DNA of 64,000 bases, taken from NCBI RefSeq assembly GCF_900115825.1, contig NZ_FOXW01000001.1:496001-560000 (forward strand). Reading direction: 5' to 3'. The notes below the pieces were generated by a model. That model was not told the origin of the DNA. It saw only the letters and a list, made by a program, of their open reading frames with translations, and made no database searches. Below, in pieces: positions 1-9,100 of this stretch; the stretch's first letter is position 1; each line of letters opens with the position of its first letter. The DNA comes from Desemzia incerta (lineage in GTDB: Bacteria > Bacillota > Bacilli > Lactobacillales > Carnobacteriaceae). Position numbers and translations under genes: made by a program.

Positions 1-1
1 G

Positions 2-922
2 AACAAAATCAGTATAGGACAGTCAGAGTTAATGGCTTCTCAGATTTCTTTAGGAATCATGCGTATGAATGCTTTATCTGTAGAAGAAGCAAAAACGGTC
101 ATCGAAACAGCTATCAGTGAAGGTATCGATCACTTTGACCATGCGGATATATATGGTAAAGGCGCCTCAGAAACGATATTCGGTCAAGCGTTTAAAAAGC
201 TGGGTATTTCTCGCGATTCAGTCATTTTACAAACGAAGACAGGAATCGTGCCAGGAATCATGTATGATTTTTCAAAAGAGCACATCATCCAATCAGTAGA
301 AGAAAGTTTGACTCGTTTACAAACGGATTATGTCGATACCTTACTGCTTCACCGACCAGATGCACTAATAGAACCAGAAGAAGTGGCAGAAGCATTTGAT
401 GAGTTGGAAAAATCTGGAAAAGTAAGAACATTTGGAGTCAGCAACCACAATCCTTTGCAAATTGAATTGCTGAAAAAATTTGTTAATCAGCCATTGATCA
501 TAAATCAATTACAATTGAGCTTGACTCATACGCCGATGATTGATGCCGGATTGAATGTGAACCGAACGGAAGCCGGATCTGTCTTGCATGAGGGACAATT
601 AATCGACTACAGCCGAATAAACGATATGACGATCCAACCATGGTCTCCATTCCAATCAGGAAATGGGAAAAAAGGATTGTTCTTTGACCATCCTGATTAT
701 CTAGAATTGAACAAAGTCGTCAATGAAATGGCAAAAGAAAAAGGAGTGGCTCGTGAAGCCATTGCGATCGCTTGGTTATTGCGTCATCCAGCGAAGATGC
801 AGCCAATTGTTGGTACAATGAACCCAGATCGTATCAAAGCGATCACAAAAACGACTGAAATTTCTTTAAGCAGAGAAGAATGGTACAAACTTTACCTAAG
901 CGGTGGGAAAATGCTGCCATAA
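2..922 (+). CDS. Aldo/keto reductase, YdhF/YcsN type (5' end outside window)
   Basis: NAD(P)H-dependent cytosolic oxidoreductase; the physiological substrate is unknown. The reading frame is open from base 2, and the residues before the first internal Met (NKISIGQSEL) fit the family's N-terminal strand. The true start is therefore upstream of the window and the Met at 32 is not the start. The catalytic tetrad can be read: Asp and Tyr in DHADIYG, Lys in LQTKTG and His in LLLHRPD. The barrel continues to a normal C-terminus (AIAWLLRHPAKMQPIVGT). The gene ends at a strong hairpin shared with the convergent galE. Family assignment is firm; substrate is not. Confidence 0.88.
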   Translation, partial: NKISIGQSELMASQISLGIMRMNALSVEEAKTVIETAISEGIDHFDHADIYGKGASETIFGQAFKKLGISRDSVILQTKTGIVPGIMYDFSKEHIIQSVEESLTRLQTDYVDTLLLHRPDALIEPEEVAEAFDELEKSGKVRTFGVSNHNPLQIELLKKFVNQPLIINQLQLSLTHTPMIDAGLNVNRTEAGSVLHEGQLIDYSRINDMTIQPWSPFQSGNGKKGLFFDHPDYLELNKVVNEMAKEKGVAREAIAIAWLLRHPAKMQPIVGTMNPDRIKAITKTTEISLSREEWYKLYLSGGKMLP

Positions 923-930
923 AATAAAAA

Positions 931-968
931 ATGCTCTATTCCAGTGAATCTGAAATAGAGCATTTTTT
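931..968. terminator. Bidirectional intrinsic terminator
   Basis: Perfect 10-bp inverted repeat (ATGCTCTATT at 931-940, AATAGAGCAT at 954-963) with a T run on one side and an A run on the other. It serves the reductase gene and the convergent galE. Confidence 0.9.
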
Positions 969-975
969 GTTTGAT

Positions 976-1989
976 TTAATCAGTGTATCCATTTGGATTG
1001 TTTTCTTGCCATTTCCAAGAGTCACGGCACATTTCCTCTAAAGTGAATTCTGCTTTCCAGTCTAATTCTTTAGCTGCTTTTGATGCATCTGCAAAGAAGC
1101 TTGCAATGTCACCAGGTCGTCTATCAACGATCTCGTAAGGTACTTTTTGACCGGTAGCTTTTTCAAAATTATTGACGACATCTAATACACTGTATCCAAC
1201 ACCCGTACCTAAGTTGTATGCTTCGATTCGTTCAGTTTCTAGAACCTTGTTTACGGCCTTTAAATGACCTTTAGCCAAGTCGACAACGTGTATATAGTCA
1301 CGCACACCTGTACCATCTGGAGTATCGTAGTCATCGCCAAACACACTTAGATGTTCGCGTTTGCCAACAGCTACTTGAGTAATATAAGGCATTAAGTTAT
1401 TCGGGATGCCGTTTGGATCTTCTCCTATGCGTCCACTTTCATGAGCACCAATAGGGTTGAAATAACGCAATAGGGCGATGCTCCAAGAATTATCAGAAAC
1501 ATAAATGTCTTGCAAAATTTGTTCGATCATTAATTTAGTCGTTCCATAAGGATTAGTTGCACTTAATGGCATATCTTCTGTGTAAGGAGCAGGATTATTC
1601 TCGCCATAAACAGTCGCAGAAGAACTGAAGACGATTTTCTTTACATTATATTGCGCCATTAATTCACACAACACTATAGTACCTGTCAGATTGTTATGGT
1701 AGTACTTCAAAGGTTCAGCAACAGATTCGCCAACTGCTTTATAGCCAGCAAAATGAATGACTGCTTCTAGGTCGTTTTCTTTAAAAACAGGTTCAAGAGC
1801 TTCTTTATCCAAGATATTTACTTCATAGAATTTAAAGCTTTTACCAGTGATTTCTTTAATGCGATTTAAAACTTCTGGTTTACTGTTTGAATAATCATCT
1901 ACGATAACGACTTCATGACCTGCATTTAATAATTCGACTACTGTATGGCTGCCGATATACCCGGCACCGCCTGTAACTAAAATTGACAT
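976..1989 (-). CDS. galE: UDP-glucose 4-epimerase
   Basis: Interconverts UDP-glucose and UDP-galactose (and possibly the N-acetyl forms), supplying cell-envelope polysaccharides. It is an extended short-chain dehydrogenase: the NAD-binding GGAGYIGSH is at residues 7-15, catalytic Ser near 124 (FSSSATVYG), and YxxxK at Tyr148/Lys152 (NPYGTTK). Two in-frame ATGs lie close together. The upstream one (1995) directly abuts the AAGG ribosome site, so I chose 1989, which gives 6-nt spacing and 337 residues. It follows tagA by 37 bp on the same strand, so the two are probably co-transcribed from the promoter near 2.8 kb. Confidence 0.95.
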   Translation of the reverse strand: MSILVTGGAGYIGSHTVVELLNAGHEVVIVDDYSNSKPEVLNRIKEITGKSFKFYEVNILDKEALEPVFKENDLEAVIHFAGYKAVGESVAEPLKYYHNNLTGTIVLCELMAQYNVKKIVFSSSATVYGENNPAPYTEDMPLSATNPYGTTKLMIEQILQDIYVSDNSWSIALLRYFNPIGAHESGRIGEDPNGIPNNLMPYITQVAVGKREHLSVFGDDYDTPDGTGVRDYIHVVDLAKGHLKAVNKVLETERIEAYNLGTGVGYSVLDVVNNFEKATGQKVPYEIVDRRPGDIASFFADASKAAKELDWKAEFTLEEMCRDSWKWQENNPNGYTD

Positions 1990-2026
1990 ATTCATCCTTC
2001 TTTCTTGTTTTTAAAGTTGGTTTAAA

Positions 2027-2758
2027 TCAATGTTTGATTTTTTGTAAGCAAACTGCTATCACGAATTTAGGCAGAGCCAGCATCCGTTTGAATCTAGTGG
2101 GTTGTTTAATCAATCTGTAAAACCATTCTAAATTGTGTTTTAAATAAAATTCAGGTGCGCGTTGAGATGTTCCCGACAACACATCGAAACTTCCGCCAAC
2201 ACCCATTAAGAAACCTTTATCTGCTACTTCAAGATACTGGCTGATCCAAAGTTCTTGTTTAGGAAAACCTAAAGCTGCAAAAACCATATCAGGTTTTTTT
2301 TGCTTGACTTCTTCCAAAACTTTTTCATCCTTAAGATCAAAGTAACCATCACGATACCCAACAATATCAATATTCGGGTATTGAGCAGCAACGTTACTAA
2401 CTGCCTTTGTGACAACTGATTCCTTAGCACCTAAAAAGTAGACTTTTAACGCTTTTTTATCCGCTTCTGCCAGCAACTCCAGTAAAAGTTCATAACCTGG
2501 GACTCGTTCTTTCAAAGGCTTGCCCAGAATCTGAGCACCTTTTACAACACCAATTCCATCTGGAATGACCATATGAGCGTGTTCTAAAATTTTCATATAA
2601 GAGGAATGGTTTCGAGCGTACATGACGATTTCAGGGTTTGCAGTTACTGCAAAAGTTTTTTCTTGTTTTTCAATCCGAGATAAAATCTCAAAAACAAATT
2701 CTTGTTTTGTTTTGTTAATGAATTCGACGCCTAATATATTTACTGATGTATCTGTCAT
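2027..2758 (-). CDS. tagA: UDP-ManNAc:GlcNAc-PP-undecaprenol ManNAc transferase (WecG/TagA/CpsF family)
   Basis: Second step of wall teichoic acid linkage-unit synthesis: adds ManNAc from UDP-ManNAc to GlcNAc-diphospho-undecaprenol at the inner membrane face. The 243 residues match the family's length. Visible signatures are TANPEIVMYA (near 39), IPDGIGVV (near 65), a nucleotide-sugar fold core, and the C-terminal GVGGSFDVLSG plus RAPEF with a basic tail (KQPTRFKRM) that in the family contacts the membrane. MnaA, which makes its donor, is encoded at 20.9 kb. No tagO is present in this window. Its promoter overlaps a 9-bp inverted repeat. Confidence 0.9.
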   Translation of the reverse strand: MTDTSVNILGVEFINKTKQEFVFEILSRIEKQEKTFAVTANPEIVMYARNHSSYMKILEHAHMVIPDGIGVVKGAQILGKPLKERVPGYELLLELLAEADKKALKVYFLGAKESVVTKAVSNVAAQYPNIDIVGYRDGYFDLKDEKVLEEVKQKKPDMVFAALGFPKQELWISQYLEVADKGFLMGVGGSFDVLSGTSQRAPEFYLKHNLEWFYRLIKQPTRFKRMLALPKFVIAVCLQKIKH

Positions 2759-2802
2759 AAGTTATTCCTGTCCTATCTATCCAGTAAAATGTGTTATTTC
2801 TC

Positions 2803-2835
2803 TAACACTATACCATTAAAATACAATAGTGTTAA
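2803..2835 (-). promoter_or_regulatory. tagA-galE promoter overlapped by a 9-bp inverted repeat
   Basis: On the minus strand there is TTAACA (2830-2835), a 17-nt spacer and TATAGT (2807-2812) with an extended TG. The perfect arms TAACACTAT (2803-2811) and ATAGTGTTA (2826-2834) sit over the -10 and the -35, with centres 23 bp apart. This suggests an operator, but the regulator is unknown. Confidence 0.6.
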
Positions 2836-2899
2836 CAAGAAAAATGAATCAAAAGACTAAAAAAACTGCTTTTCCAATCTAGTAAGAAAAAGCGGAGAG

Positions 2900-2928
2900 T
2901 TCAGAATGTAACCGTTTTATGGTACTAT
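2900..2928 (+). promoter_or_regulatory. Putative gpsA promoter
   Basis: TTCAGA (2900-2905), a 17-nt spacer and TACTAT (2923-2928) preceded by TGG (extended -10), 48 bp before the gpsA start. Confidence 0.45.
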
Positions 2929-2975
2929 AGAGTAGATAATTAAAGAAAGCAGTTAATGAATGGAGAGATTAAACG

Positions 2976-3992
2976 ATGAAAACAAAAATTGCTGTCATTG
3001 GGGCAGGTTCTTGGGGAACCGCTCTAGCTAAAGTGCTGGAAGAAAATGGACATGAGCCGATTTTATACAGTAACGTAGAAGAGCAAATCAAAGAAATTAA
3101 TGAACAACACACAAATAAAACTTTTTTACCCGAATTGGTTATATCAAAAAATATCAAAGGCACTACTGATTTAAAAGAAGCTTTAGAAGACGCACAAGTG
3201 GTATTATTTGTTGTACCGACAAAAGTTACCCGTATGGTAGCTAAGCAAGTTGCGGAATTGCTGACAGATAAAGTTATTCTAGTGACAGCTAGTAAAGGTT
3301 TGGAACAACAAACGCACAAACGCATTTCTACTATCTTAGAAGAAGAAATTCCAGAAAACAAAAGAGCGGGGGTTGTAGCTTTATCCGGCCCTAGTCATGC
3401 AGAAGAAGTTGCTGTAAATGACTTAACGACTATCACAGCAGCCTCATCTGACATGGATGCTGCTGAGAAAATTCAGCAACTATTTATGAATGATTACATG
3501 AGAATCTACACAAACAAAGATATTGTGGGTGTAGAGTATGGCGCAGCCCTTAAAAACATCATTGCTTTAGGAGCGGGTGCTTTAGCGGGTCTGGGATATG
3601 GAGATAATGCCAAAGCTGCTTTGATCACTAGAGGTTTAGCTGAGATAAGCCGCCTGGGAATAGCCTTTGGGGCTGATCCGCTTACGTTCATCGGACTGAG
3701 CGGAGTTGGTGATTTGATTGTTACGTGTACGAGTATTCATTCGAGAAACTGGCAAGCGGGCAATATGATTGGAAAAGGTCATTCTTTAGATGAAGTATTA
3801 GGAAGTATGGGGATGGTCGTTGAAGGAGCTTCGACGGTCGTAGCTGCTTATGAATTAGCGAGAGAAAAAAACATCGAAATGCCTATCACTGAAGCTATCT
3901 ATGATGTTTTATACAATAATGCAGATGTTAGAGAAACTATTGTAGCTTTAATGAATCGTGATCCAAAATCTGAAGCACATTCAAAAGATTAA
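2976..3992 (+). CDS. gpsA: NAD(P)-dependent glycerol-3-phosphate dehydrogenase
   Basis: Reduces dihydroxyacetone phosphate to sn-glycerol-3-phosphate in the cytosol, feeding phospholipid synthesis and, through TagD, CDP-glycerol for teichoic acid. The N-terminal Rossmann motif is [13 protein letters not shown] (residues 8-20), followed by VTASKGLE (catalytic Lys) and [12 protein letters not shown]. The C-terminal helical domain includes [19 protein letters not shown] and [14 protein letters not shown]. The 338 residues are typical. GGAGAG lies 8 nt before the ATG. It has its own promoter and terminator, so it is probably monocistronic, beside the WTA genes. Confidence 0.96.
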   Translation: MKTKIAVIGAGSWGTALAKVLEENGHEPILYSNVEEQIKEINEQHTNKTFLPELVISKNIKGTTDLKEALEDAQVVLFVVPTKVTRMVAKQVAELLTDKVILVTASKGLEQQTHKRISTILEEEIPENKRAGVVALSGPSHAEEVAVNDLTTITAASSDMDAAEKIQQLFMNDYMRIYTNKDIVGVEYGAALKNIIALGAGALAGLGYGDNAKAALITRGLAEISRLGIAFGADPLTFIGLSGVGDLIVTCTSIHSRNWQAGNMIGKGHSLDEVLGSMGMVVEGASTVVAAYELAREKNIEMPITEAIYDVLYNNADVRETIVALMNRDPKSEAHSKD

Positions 3993-4010
3993 TAATAAAT
4001 CATTACTCGA

Positions 4011-4044
4011 GACAGCCTGGAAATTATTTTCAGGCTGTCTTTTT
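4011..4044 (+). terminator. Intrinsic terminator of gpsA
   Basis: GACAGCCTG (4011-4019) pairs with CAGGCTGTC (4031-4039), followed by TTTTT. Confidence 0.92.
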
Positions 4045-4160
4045 GAGCTATTTTATTTTTTTTGAAATCAGCTATAATAAACAGTAGTTGAACAAACTAT
4101 CACTTTTTTCTTAACAAATCTTAATTTTGATCAATAATAGAAAAAATTCAAATGATTCTA

Positions 4161-4169
4161 TGCTATAAT
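4161..4169 (+). promoter_or_regulatory. Extended -10 promoter for the tag operon
   Basis: TGCTATAAT is a perfect extended -10 about 110 bp before tagH, with no recognisable -35. The rest of 4045-4280 is AT-rich leader in which I see no other element. Confidence 0.5.
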
Positions 4170-4280
4170 CTCATAGATTATCAAAAGTTGAAAACAAAGA
4201 AAATCTATACTACTATGTATAGGTTAGTTCATAAGATTCACAGGTTTGAAGAAATTTATCAATCAAAGAATAGGTGAAAC

Positions 4281-5381
4281 ATGTTGGAAAACAAATTAAA
4301 AGTACGTATTGAGAATGTTACAAAACAATATGATCTATATAAGCAAAAGTCAGATAAAGTTAAAGCGCTGTTTAAGTTTTCTAGAAAAGATATTCCTACG
4401 TTTTGGGCTCTAAGAGGAGTTACTCTAGATGTATACGATGGCGAGACAGTTGGGTTGATAGGTGTGAATGGATCAGGTAAATCAACCCTGTCCAACATCA
4501 TTGCAGGAATCATACCGCCAACGACTGGAAAAGTAGAAGTTAATGGAGATACTTCTATTATTGCTATCTCTGCTGGTTTGAAGAATCAATTGACTGGACT
4601 AGAAAATATTCGATTAAAATCATTGATGACAGGTAAAACAAACCAAGAAATCGATGCAACCATCGATGATATCATTGATTTTGCTGAAATTGGAGATTTT
4701 ATTAATCAACCGGTAAAGAGTTACTCAAGTGGTATGAAATCGCGTCTTGGTTTTGCCATTGCAGTTCATACGGATCCGGATATTTTGATTATCGATGAAG
4801 CCCTATCAGTTGGTGATGAGACTTTCTACCAAAAGTGTGTAGACAAGATGCTAGAATTCAAAGCACAAGGAAAGACCATTTTCTTTGTTAGTCATTCATT
4901 GAATCAAGTCAAAAAGTTGTGTGATAAAATTGTGTGGATGCATTATGGTGAAGTACGTATGGCAGGTCCTGCGGAAGAAGTAGCTGCTGAATACAAAAAA
5001 TTTAGTGATGACTTTAAGAAAAAAAGTGCAAAAGACAAAAAAGCGTATCAAAACAAACACAAACAAGACCAGAAAGACTTTGATGTTCGTGCGTACTTTA
5101 AAAAACAAGAAGAACAAACAACAGACAGCAATAAATTAAAAGATTTGAATACTCAATTTGAAGAAGAAAAAGTAACCGATCGTATGAAATTGTCAACACG
5201 CTTGACGTTACTAGGTATAACATTAGCCACTGGTTTTCTAATTGGGGTGCACTTAAGCGGCAACTCACTGAGCAGTGTATTGTTTGGTGCTCAATCAGAA
5301 ACTGAGCAGACACAAGAAGCAGCAGTAGCTTTTGTTGATGAAGATACAAAATTAGTAGAAACAACTGTGGCAGACATTTAA
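4281..5381 (+). CDS. tagH: Teichoic acid ABC exporter, ATPase subunit
   Basis: Energises export of lipid-linked wall teichoic acid with the permease TagG. The N-terminal ABC domain has Walker [10 protein letters not shown] (61-69), signature YSSGMKSR (148-155), Walker B DILIIDE (167-173) and H-loop VSHS (about 203-206). The insert of [14 protein letters not shown] before the core strands is typical of polysaccharide exporters. A charged Lys-rich linker (about 240-305) leads to one transmembrane helix (about 306-325) and a short acidic, presumably extracellular tail. This is the TagH architecture, although the tail is shorter than in Bacillus. The gene is separated from tagG by a tagB-like gene, with 34-bp spacing to the latter. 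Confidence 0.93.
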   Translation: MLENKLKVRIENVTKQYDLYKQKSDKVKALFKFSRKDIPTFWALRGVTLDVYDGETVGLIGVNGSGKSTLSNIIAGIIPPTTGKVEVNGDTSIIAISAGLKNQLTGLENIRLKSLMTGKTNQEIDATIDDIIDFAEIGDFINQPVKSYSSGMKSRLGFAIAVHTDPDILIIDEALSVGDETFYQKCVDKMLEFKAQGKTIFFVSHSLNQVKKLCDKIVWMHYGEVRMAGPAEEVAAEYKKFSDDFKKKSAKDKKAYQNKHKQDQKDFDVRAYFKKQEEQTTDSNKLKDLNTQFEEEKVTDRMKLSTRLTLLGITLATGFLIGVHLSGNSLSSVLFGAQSETEQTQEAAVAFVDEDTKLVETTVADI

Positions 5382-5415
5382 CATAAATAGAGTTGATCTA
5401 GAAAGAAGGAGAAAG

Positions 5416-6573
5416 TTGGAACAAATCAAAAAAATAATATACGTATGGTTGATTAGGTTCTTCTCTCTTCTTTCTAAGCCTTTACCAGTCAAAAAAAGAA
5501 TTGTTTATTTAATGAGTTTTCCGAAAAATGATAATGGTTTTCTAGAGGCTTTAATCACAGAAAACCCAACCATTGAGATCGTCATTCTTTTTGAAAAAAA
5601 TTGCGAAGAAGAGGCAATAAAATTTAAAGAAGCTGGAGTTAGTCTGATGCCTATCTCTTCTTCAATAGATTTTCTACGAAAAGCAGTGCCTATTCTTATG
5701 CAAGCAAAGATCATCCTATGTGACAATTACTTCCCATTTTTAGCAGGGTTGTATCCGAACAAGGAAACAACAATCATTCAAATCTGGCATGCAAATGGAG
5801 CCATCAAACGGTTTGGTCTAGAAGATCCTACTGCCTTGAAGAGAAGCTTTTTCGATCACCTTCGCTTTAAACAAGTCTACAAACGCTTTAACGAGTACAT
5901 TGTAGGTTCAGAAATGATGGGAAGAGTCTTTCAAAAAAGTTACGGTGCAAGTAAAAGCAGTATAAAACCGTTAGGGAATCCTAGAACGGATATTTACTTC
6001 AATAAAGTATTGATGGATGAAAAAAGAGAGTTTTTCTTTGACCAGTACCCGGAGTTAAAAGATAAAAAAATTATTTTGTACGCTCCTACTTATCGAAATG
6101 GATTAGAAGACGACTATCCCTTTGATGTTCGTCGATTATATCAAGCTTTAGGAAATGAATATGCTGTTCTAATGAAAAAGCATCCCCATGTTTTGAGTAG
6201 GCCTATTGCAAATGAGTACAAAGAATTTTTTTATGGGGATTTAAGTCAGCATAAAATTGAAGATTTACTAGTAGTTACGGACATTTTGATTACAGATTAT
6301 TCTTCCATACCCTTTGATTTTACGTTGCTTGATAATGCCAAGAATATATTGTTTTACTGCTACGACTTAGAAGAATACGATCAAATAACAGGGCTGCAAA
6401 AAGATTTCAAAGAATGGGCACCTGGAGAAATCGTGCAAACGATGGATGAGTTGATCGTTCAAATAAAAAAAGAAACCTATAATGATTTTGTAGAATTTAA
6501 TGATAAATGGAATACGTACAATGATGGATATGCTATTAAACATCTTATAGAACATATTCAACAATTATTGTAG
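5416..6573 (+). CDS. tagB: TagB-like CDP-glycerol glycerophosphotransferase
   Basis: Predicted peripheral membrane GT-B enzyme that adds glycerol phosphate from CDP-glycerol to the ManNAc-GlcNAc-PP-undecaprenol linkage unit (the primase step). Family motifs in order are WHANGAIKRFG (124-134), LYAPTYRNG (221-229), KKHPHV (254-259) and ITDYSSIPFDF (292-302). The WHANGA form, rather than WHGTP, and the 385-residue length favour the TagB primase over the TagF polymerase. The start is TTG, 7 nt after AAGGAG. It lies between tagH and tagG in one operon. Role as primase versus secondary transferase is an inference. Confidence 0.78.
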   Translation: MEQIKKIIYVWLIRFFSLLSKPLPVKKRIVYLMSFPKNDNGFLEALITENPTIEIVILFEKNCEEEAIKFKEAGVSLMPISSSIDFLRKAVPILMQAKIILCDNYFPFLAGLYPNKETTIIQIWHANGAIKRFGLEDPTALKRSFFDHLRFKQVYKRFNEYIVGSEMMGRVFQKSYGASKSSIKPLGNPRTDIYFNKVLMDEKREFFFDQYPELKDKKIILYAPTYRNGLEDDYPFDVRRLYQALGNEYAVLMKKHPHVLSRPIANEYKEFFYGDLSQHKIEDLLVVTDILITDYSSIPFDFTLLDNAKNILFYCYDLEEYDQITGLQKDFKEWAPGEIVQTMDELIVQIKKETYNDFVEFNDKWNTYNDGYAIKHLIEHIQQLL

Positions 6574-6599
6574 TATCTATATGAATAAGGAGATTCAAC

Positions 6600-7409
6600 A
6601 TGAAAAATGTTATGCTTATTATAAAAGAACAATTTGATAACGTTGGAATTATAAGACGTGTGTCAAAATATGAAGAAAAAGCAACTTATCAAAGCCACTA
6701 TCTAGGCTTGATGTGGCAATTTTTAAATCCTTTAATCCAAATCGGGATTTACTATCTTGTCTTCGGTTTAGGTGTTAACGGTGGACGAAACGTTGAGGGA
6801 GTCCCTTTCATTGTATGGATGTTGATCGGGATTATTGTTTGGTTCTTTGTAAACTCTAGTCTCTTAGGTGGTTCAAATAGTATATACAATAAAGTGGGAA
6901 TGGTTTCTAAAATGAAATTCCCGGTTAGTGTCTTGCCATCGATCAATATGGCCAGTAATATTGTTTCTTATTGGTGGATGATGGCCATTCTTATAGTCGT
7001 TATGTTTATTTTTGGCGTTTATCCTACGATTTACTGGTTACAATATATTTATTATTTCATTTGTATGATAGCCTTTTTGTTTGCTATGGGGATTTTAGAT
7101 TCAACCATCACAATTTTAGTTCGTGATTACCATATTATGCTGCAATCGATTTTGAGATTACTTTTCTATGTTTCAGGTCCTATCTGGGATATTGAAACGC
7201 GTAGTTTCCCTGACTGGTTAGTTAGAATTTTCCAGATCAACCCTGTGTATTATTTTATAGACGGGTTTAGAGATACTTTTCTTTCAAGAGAATGGTTCTG
7301 GGAAAAACCAACCTTAGCATTGATTTTCTGGGGAATTATTTCTATTATTTTGATATTAGGTACACATCTGCACATGAAATTCAGAGCTCGTTTTGTAGAC
7401 TTTATTTAA
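6600..7409 (+). CDS. tagG: Teichoic acid ABC exporter, permease subunit
   Basis: ABC-2-type permease of 269 residues with six hydrophobic segments (about 35-55, 65-88, 115-138, 145-170, 178-200 and 238-258). The N-terminal amphipathic region contains the family's YLGLMWQFLNPLIQ. The ending FRARFVDFI is typical of TagG/Wzm permeases. It pairs with TagH to flip undecaprenol-linked teichoic acid. AAGGAG precedes the ATG. Confidence 0.93.
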   Translation: MKNVMLIIKEQFDNVGIIRRVSKYEEKATYQSHYLGLMWQFLNPLIQIGIYYLVFGLGVNGGRNVEGVPFIVWMLIGIIVWFFVNSSLLGGSNSIYNKVGMVSKMKFPVSVLPSINMASNIVSYWWMMAILIVVMFIFGVYPTIYWLQYIYYFICMIAFLFAMGILDSTITILVRDYHIMLQSILRLLFYVSGPIWDIETRSFPDWLVRIFQINPVYYFIDGFRDTFLSREWFWEKPTLALIFWGIISIILILGTHLHMKFRARFVDFI

Positions 7410-7450
7410 ATTGATTATAGTATCAAACAGAAAAATTGGAGGGAACAATG

Positions 7451-7897
7451 ATGAGAAAAGTATTAACTTATGGAACATTCGATCTATTACACAAAGGGCA
7501 TATATTATTATTACAACGAGCAGCTGCCTTGGGGGATCACTTAACAGTAGCTGTCTCTACAGATGAGTTCAACGCTATCAAAGGAAAAAAAGCTTACACA
7601 TCATGGGAAGATCGCAAACTAATTTTAGAAGCATTGTCATGTGTAGATGAAGTCATCCCTGAAAATGATTGGGACCAAAAAATACGCGATGTACAAAAAT
7701 ATGATATTGATGTATTTGTTATGGGAGACGACTGGGAAGGGAAATTTGATTTCCTTAAAGAATATTGTCAAGTAGTGTACTTGCCTCGAACAGAAGGAAT
7801 TTCTACTTCTAAAATAAAAGAAGACTTGAAGCAAATTAAAGCTGAAGTAGACAAAATCAGCAAAAAAATTGAAGAAGACATCGAAAGAGAGTTTTAG
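7451..7897 (+). CDS. tagD: Glycerol-3-phosphate cytidylyltransferase
   Basis: Makes CDP-glycerol from CTP and glycerol-3-phosphate in the cytosol. The nucleotidyltransferase signature GTFDLLHKGH (HxGH) is at residues 6-15 and RTEGISTSKI lies near the C-terminus of the core. An extra Lys/Glu-rich tail of about 15-20 residues (IKAEVDKISKKIEEDIE) makes it slightly longer than the usual 129-132 residues. A TTG at 7436 overlaps the ribosome site GGAGGG (7438-7443). I therefore chose the ATG at 7451 (7-nt spacing); the ATG at 7448 is also possible. Confidence 0.95.
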   Translation: MRKVLTYGTFDLLHKGHILLLQRAAALGDHLTVAVSTDEFNAIKGKKAYTSWEDRKLILEALSCVDEVIPENDWDQKIRDVQKYDIDVFVMGDDWEGKFDFLKEYCQVVYLPRTEGISTSKIKEDLKQIKAEVDKISKKIEEDIEREF

Positions 7898-7903
7898 TAA
7901 ATA

Positions 7904-9073
7904 ATGAAGCAAAAAATAATTACTTTTGTCTTAACTCTTGTTTTTAATATTTTTAAATTACTACCGATCAAACGAGGAGTATATATATTTGAATCTCAAT
8001 ATGGTGGACGATTCGATGATAATCCGAAAGCTGTTTATGATTATTTGAAAAAACAAGATAATGCTGAACATAAATTATTTTGGAGTATTCGTTACCGCGA
8101 TCGTAATATAGTGGGGGAGGAAGACGTCAACGTATTGTATCGTTTTTCTCTTCGCTGGTTGTATTACATGGCTAGAGCTGAGTTTTGGATTATTAATGCA
8201 CGTATGCCGCAATGGTTGCCAAAACGAAAAGAAACAAAATACGTTCAAACATGGCATGGCACTCCCTTGAAAAAATTAGCGTTAGATATGGATACTTTTG
8301 GTATGCCTGGGTCGAGTTTAGAAAATTACAAAAAAAACTTCTTAGCCGAAACTCAAAAATGGGATTATCTAGTAGCGCCAAATCAGTATTCTAAAGAAAT
8401 TTTTAAATCTTGTTTCGCTTTTGAAAAAACGTTTATTGAAAGTGGATACCCTCGAAATGATGTCTTGTATCAAAAGAATAACCCTGAAGATATTAGAGCC
8501 ATCAAAGAGCGTTTAGGATTACCATTAGATAAAAAAGTTATTCTTTATGCACCAACTTGGCGCGATGATTACTATATTTCTAAAGGTAAGTATAAATTTC
8601 ATGTTCCATTTGATATGAACCAGTTGATTGATGTGCTCGGCAATGATGCTGTTTTCATATTTAGAGCGCACTATCTAGTGGCTGAAAGCTTAGATGAGCT
8701 TTCGACTCATCCTAACGTATTTAATTTTTCAACGAATGTAGACATCAGTGATTTATATTTAGTTTCAGACTTACTGGTTACTGATTATTCATCGGTATTT
8801 TTTGATTACGCTAATCTTAAGAGACCGATGTTGTTCTATGCTTATGATTATGAGCATTATCGTGATAATCTAAGAGGATTCTATTTTGATTTAGAACAAG
8901 ATGCACCAGGACCGTTTGTTACAGAGGAAAACAGATTTTATAAAAAATTAAAAACTTTTATAGAAGATGCTGAAAGTTATGGAACAAAAGAAAAGCTGTA
9001 TCAATTTTACAATGAATTTTGTTTATGGGAAGACGGGAATGCTTCTAAAAAAATCATTGATAATATAAGATAG
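7904..9073 (+). CDS. tagF: TagF-like CDP-glycerol:glycerophosphate glycerophosphotransferase
   Basis: Glyphos_transf (TagB/TagF) family enzyme of 389 residues that probably extends the poly(glycerol phosphate) chain at the inner membrane face. A hydrophobic N-terminus (about 5-20) is followed by VQTWHGTPLKKLALDMDTFG (from about 115), ILYAPTWRDDYY, and LLVTDYSSVFFDYA. These carry the conserved His and Asp residues of the family. It starts 6 bp after tagD with only a weak GAGAG site, suggesting translational coupling. It lacks the extra N-terminal region of the long Bacillus TagF, so primase or short-chain activity cannot be excluded. Confidence 0.78.
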   Translation: MKQKIITFVLTLVFNIFKLLPIKRGVYIFESQYGGRFDDNPKAVYDYLKKQDNAEHKLFWSIRYRDRNIVGEEDVNVLYRFSLRWLYYMARAEFWIINARMPQWLPKRKETKYVQTWHGTPLKKLALDMDTFGMPGSSLENYKKNFLAETQKWDYLVAPNQYSKEIFKSCFAFEKTFIESGYPRNDVLYQKNNPEDIRAIKERLGLPLDKKVILYAPTWRDDYYISKGKYKFHVPFDMNQLIDVLGNDAVFIFRAHYLVAESLDELSTHPNVFNFSTNVDISDLYLVSDLLVTDYSSVFFDYANLKRPMLFYAYDYEHYRDNLRGFYFDLEQDAPGPFVTEENRFYKKLKTFIEDAESYGTKEKLYQFYNEFCLWEDGNASKKIIDNIR

Positions 9074-9100
9074 TAACTATTTTTAAAAGGAGTTTATTAA

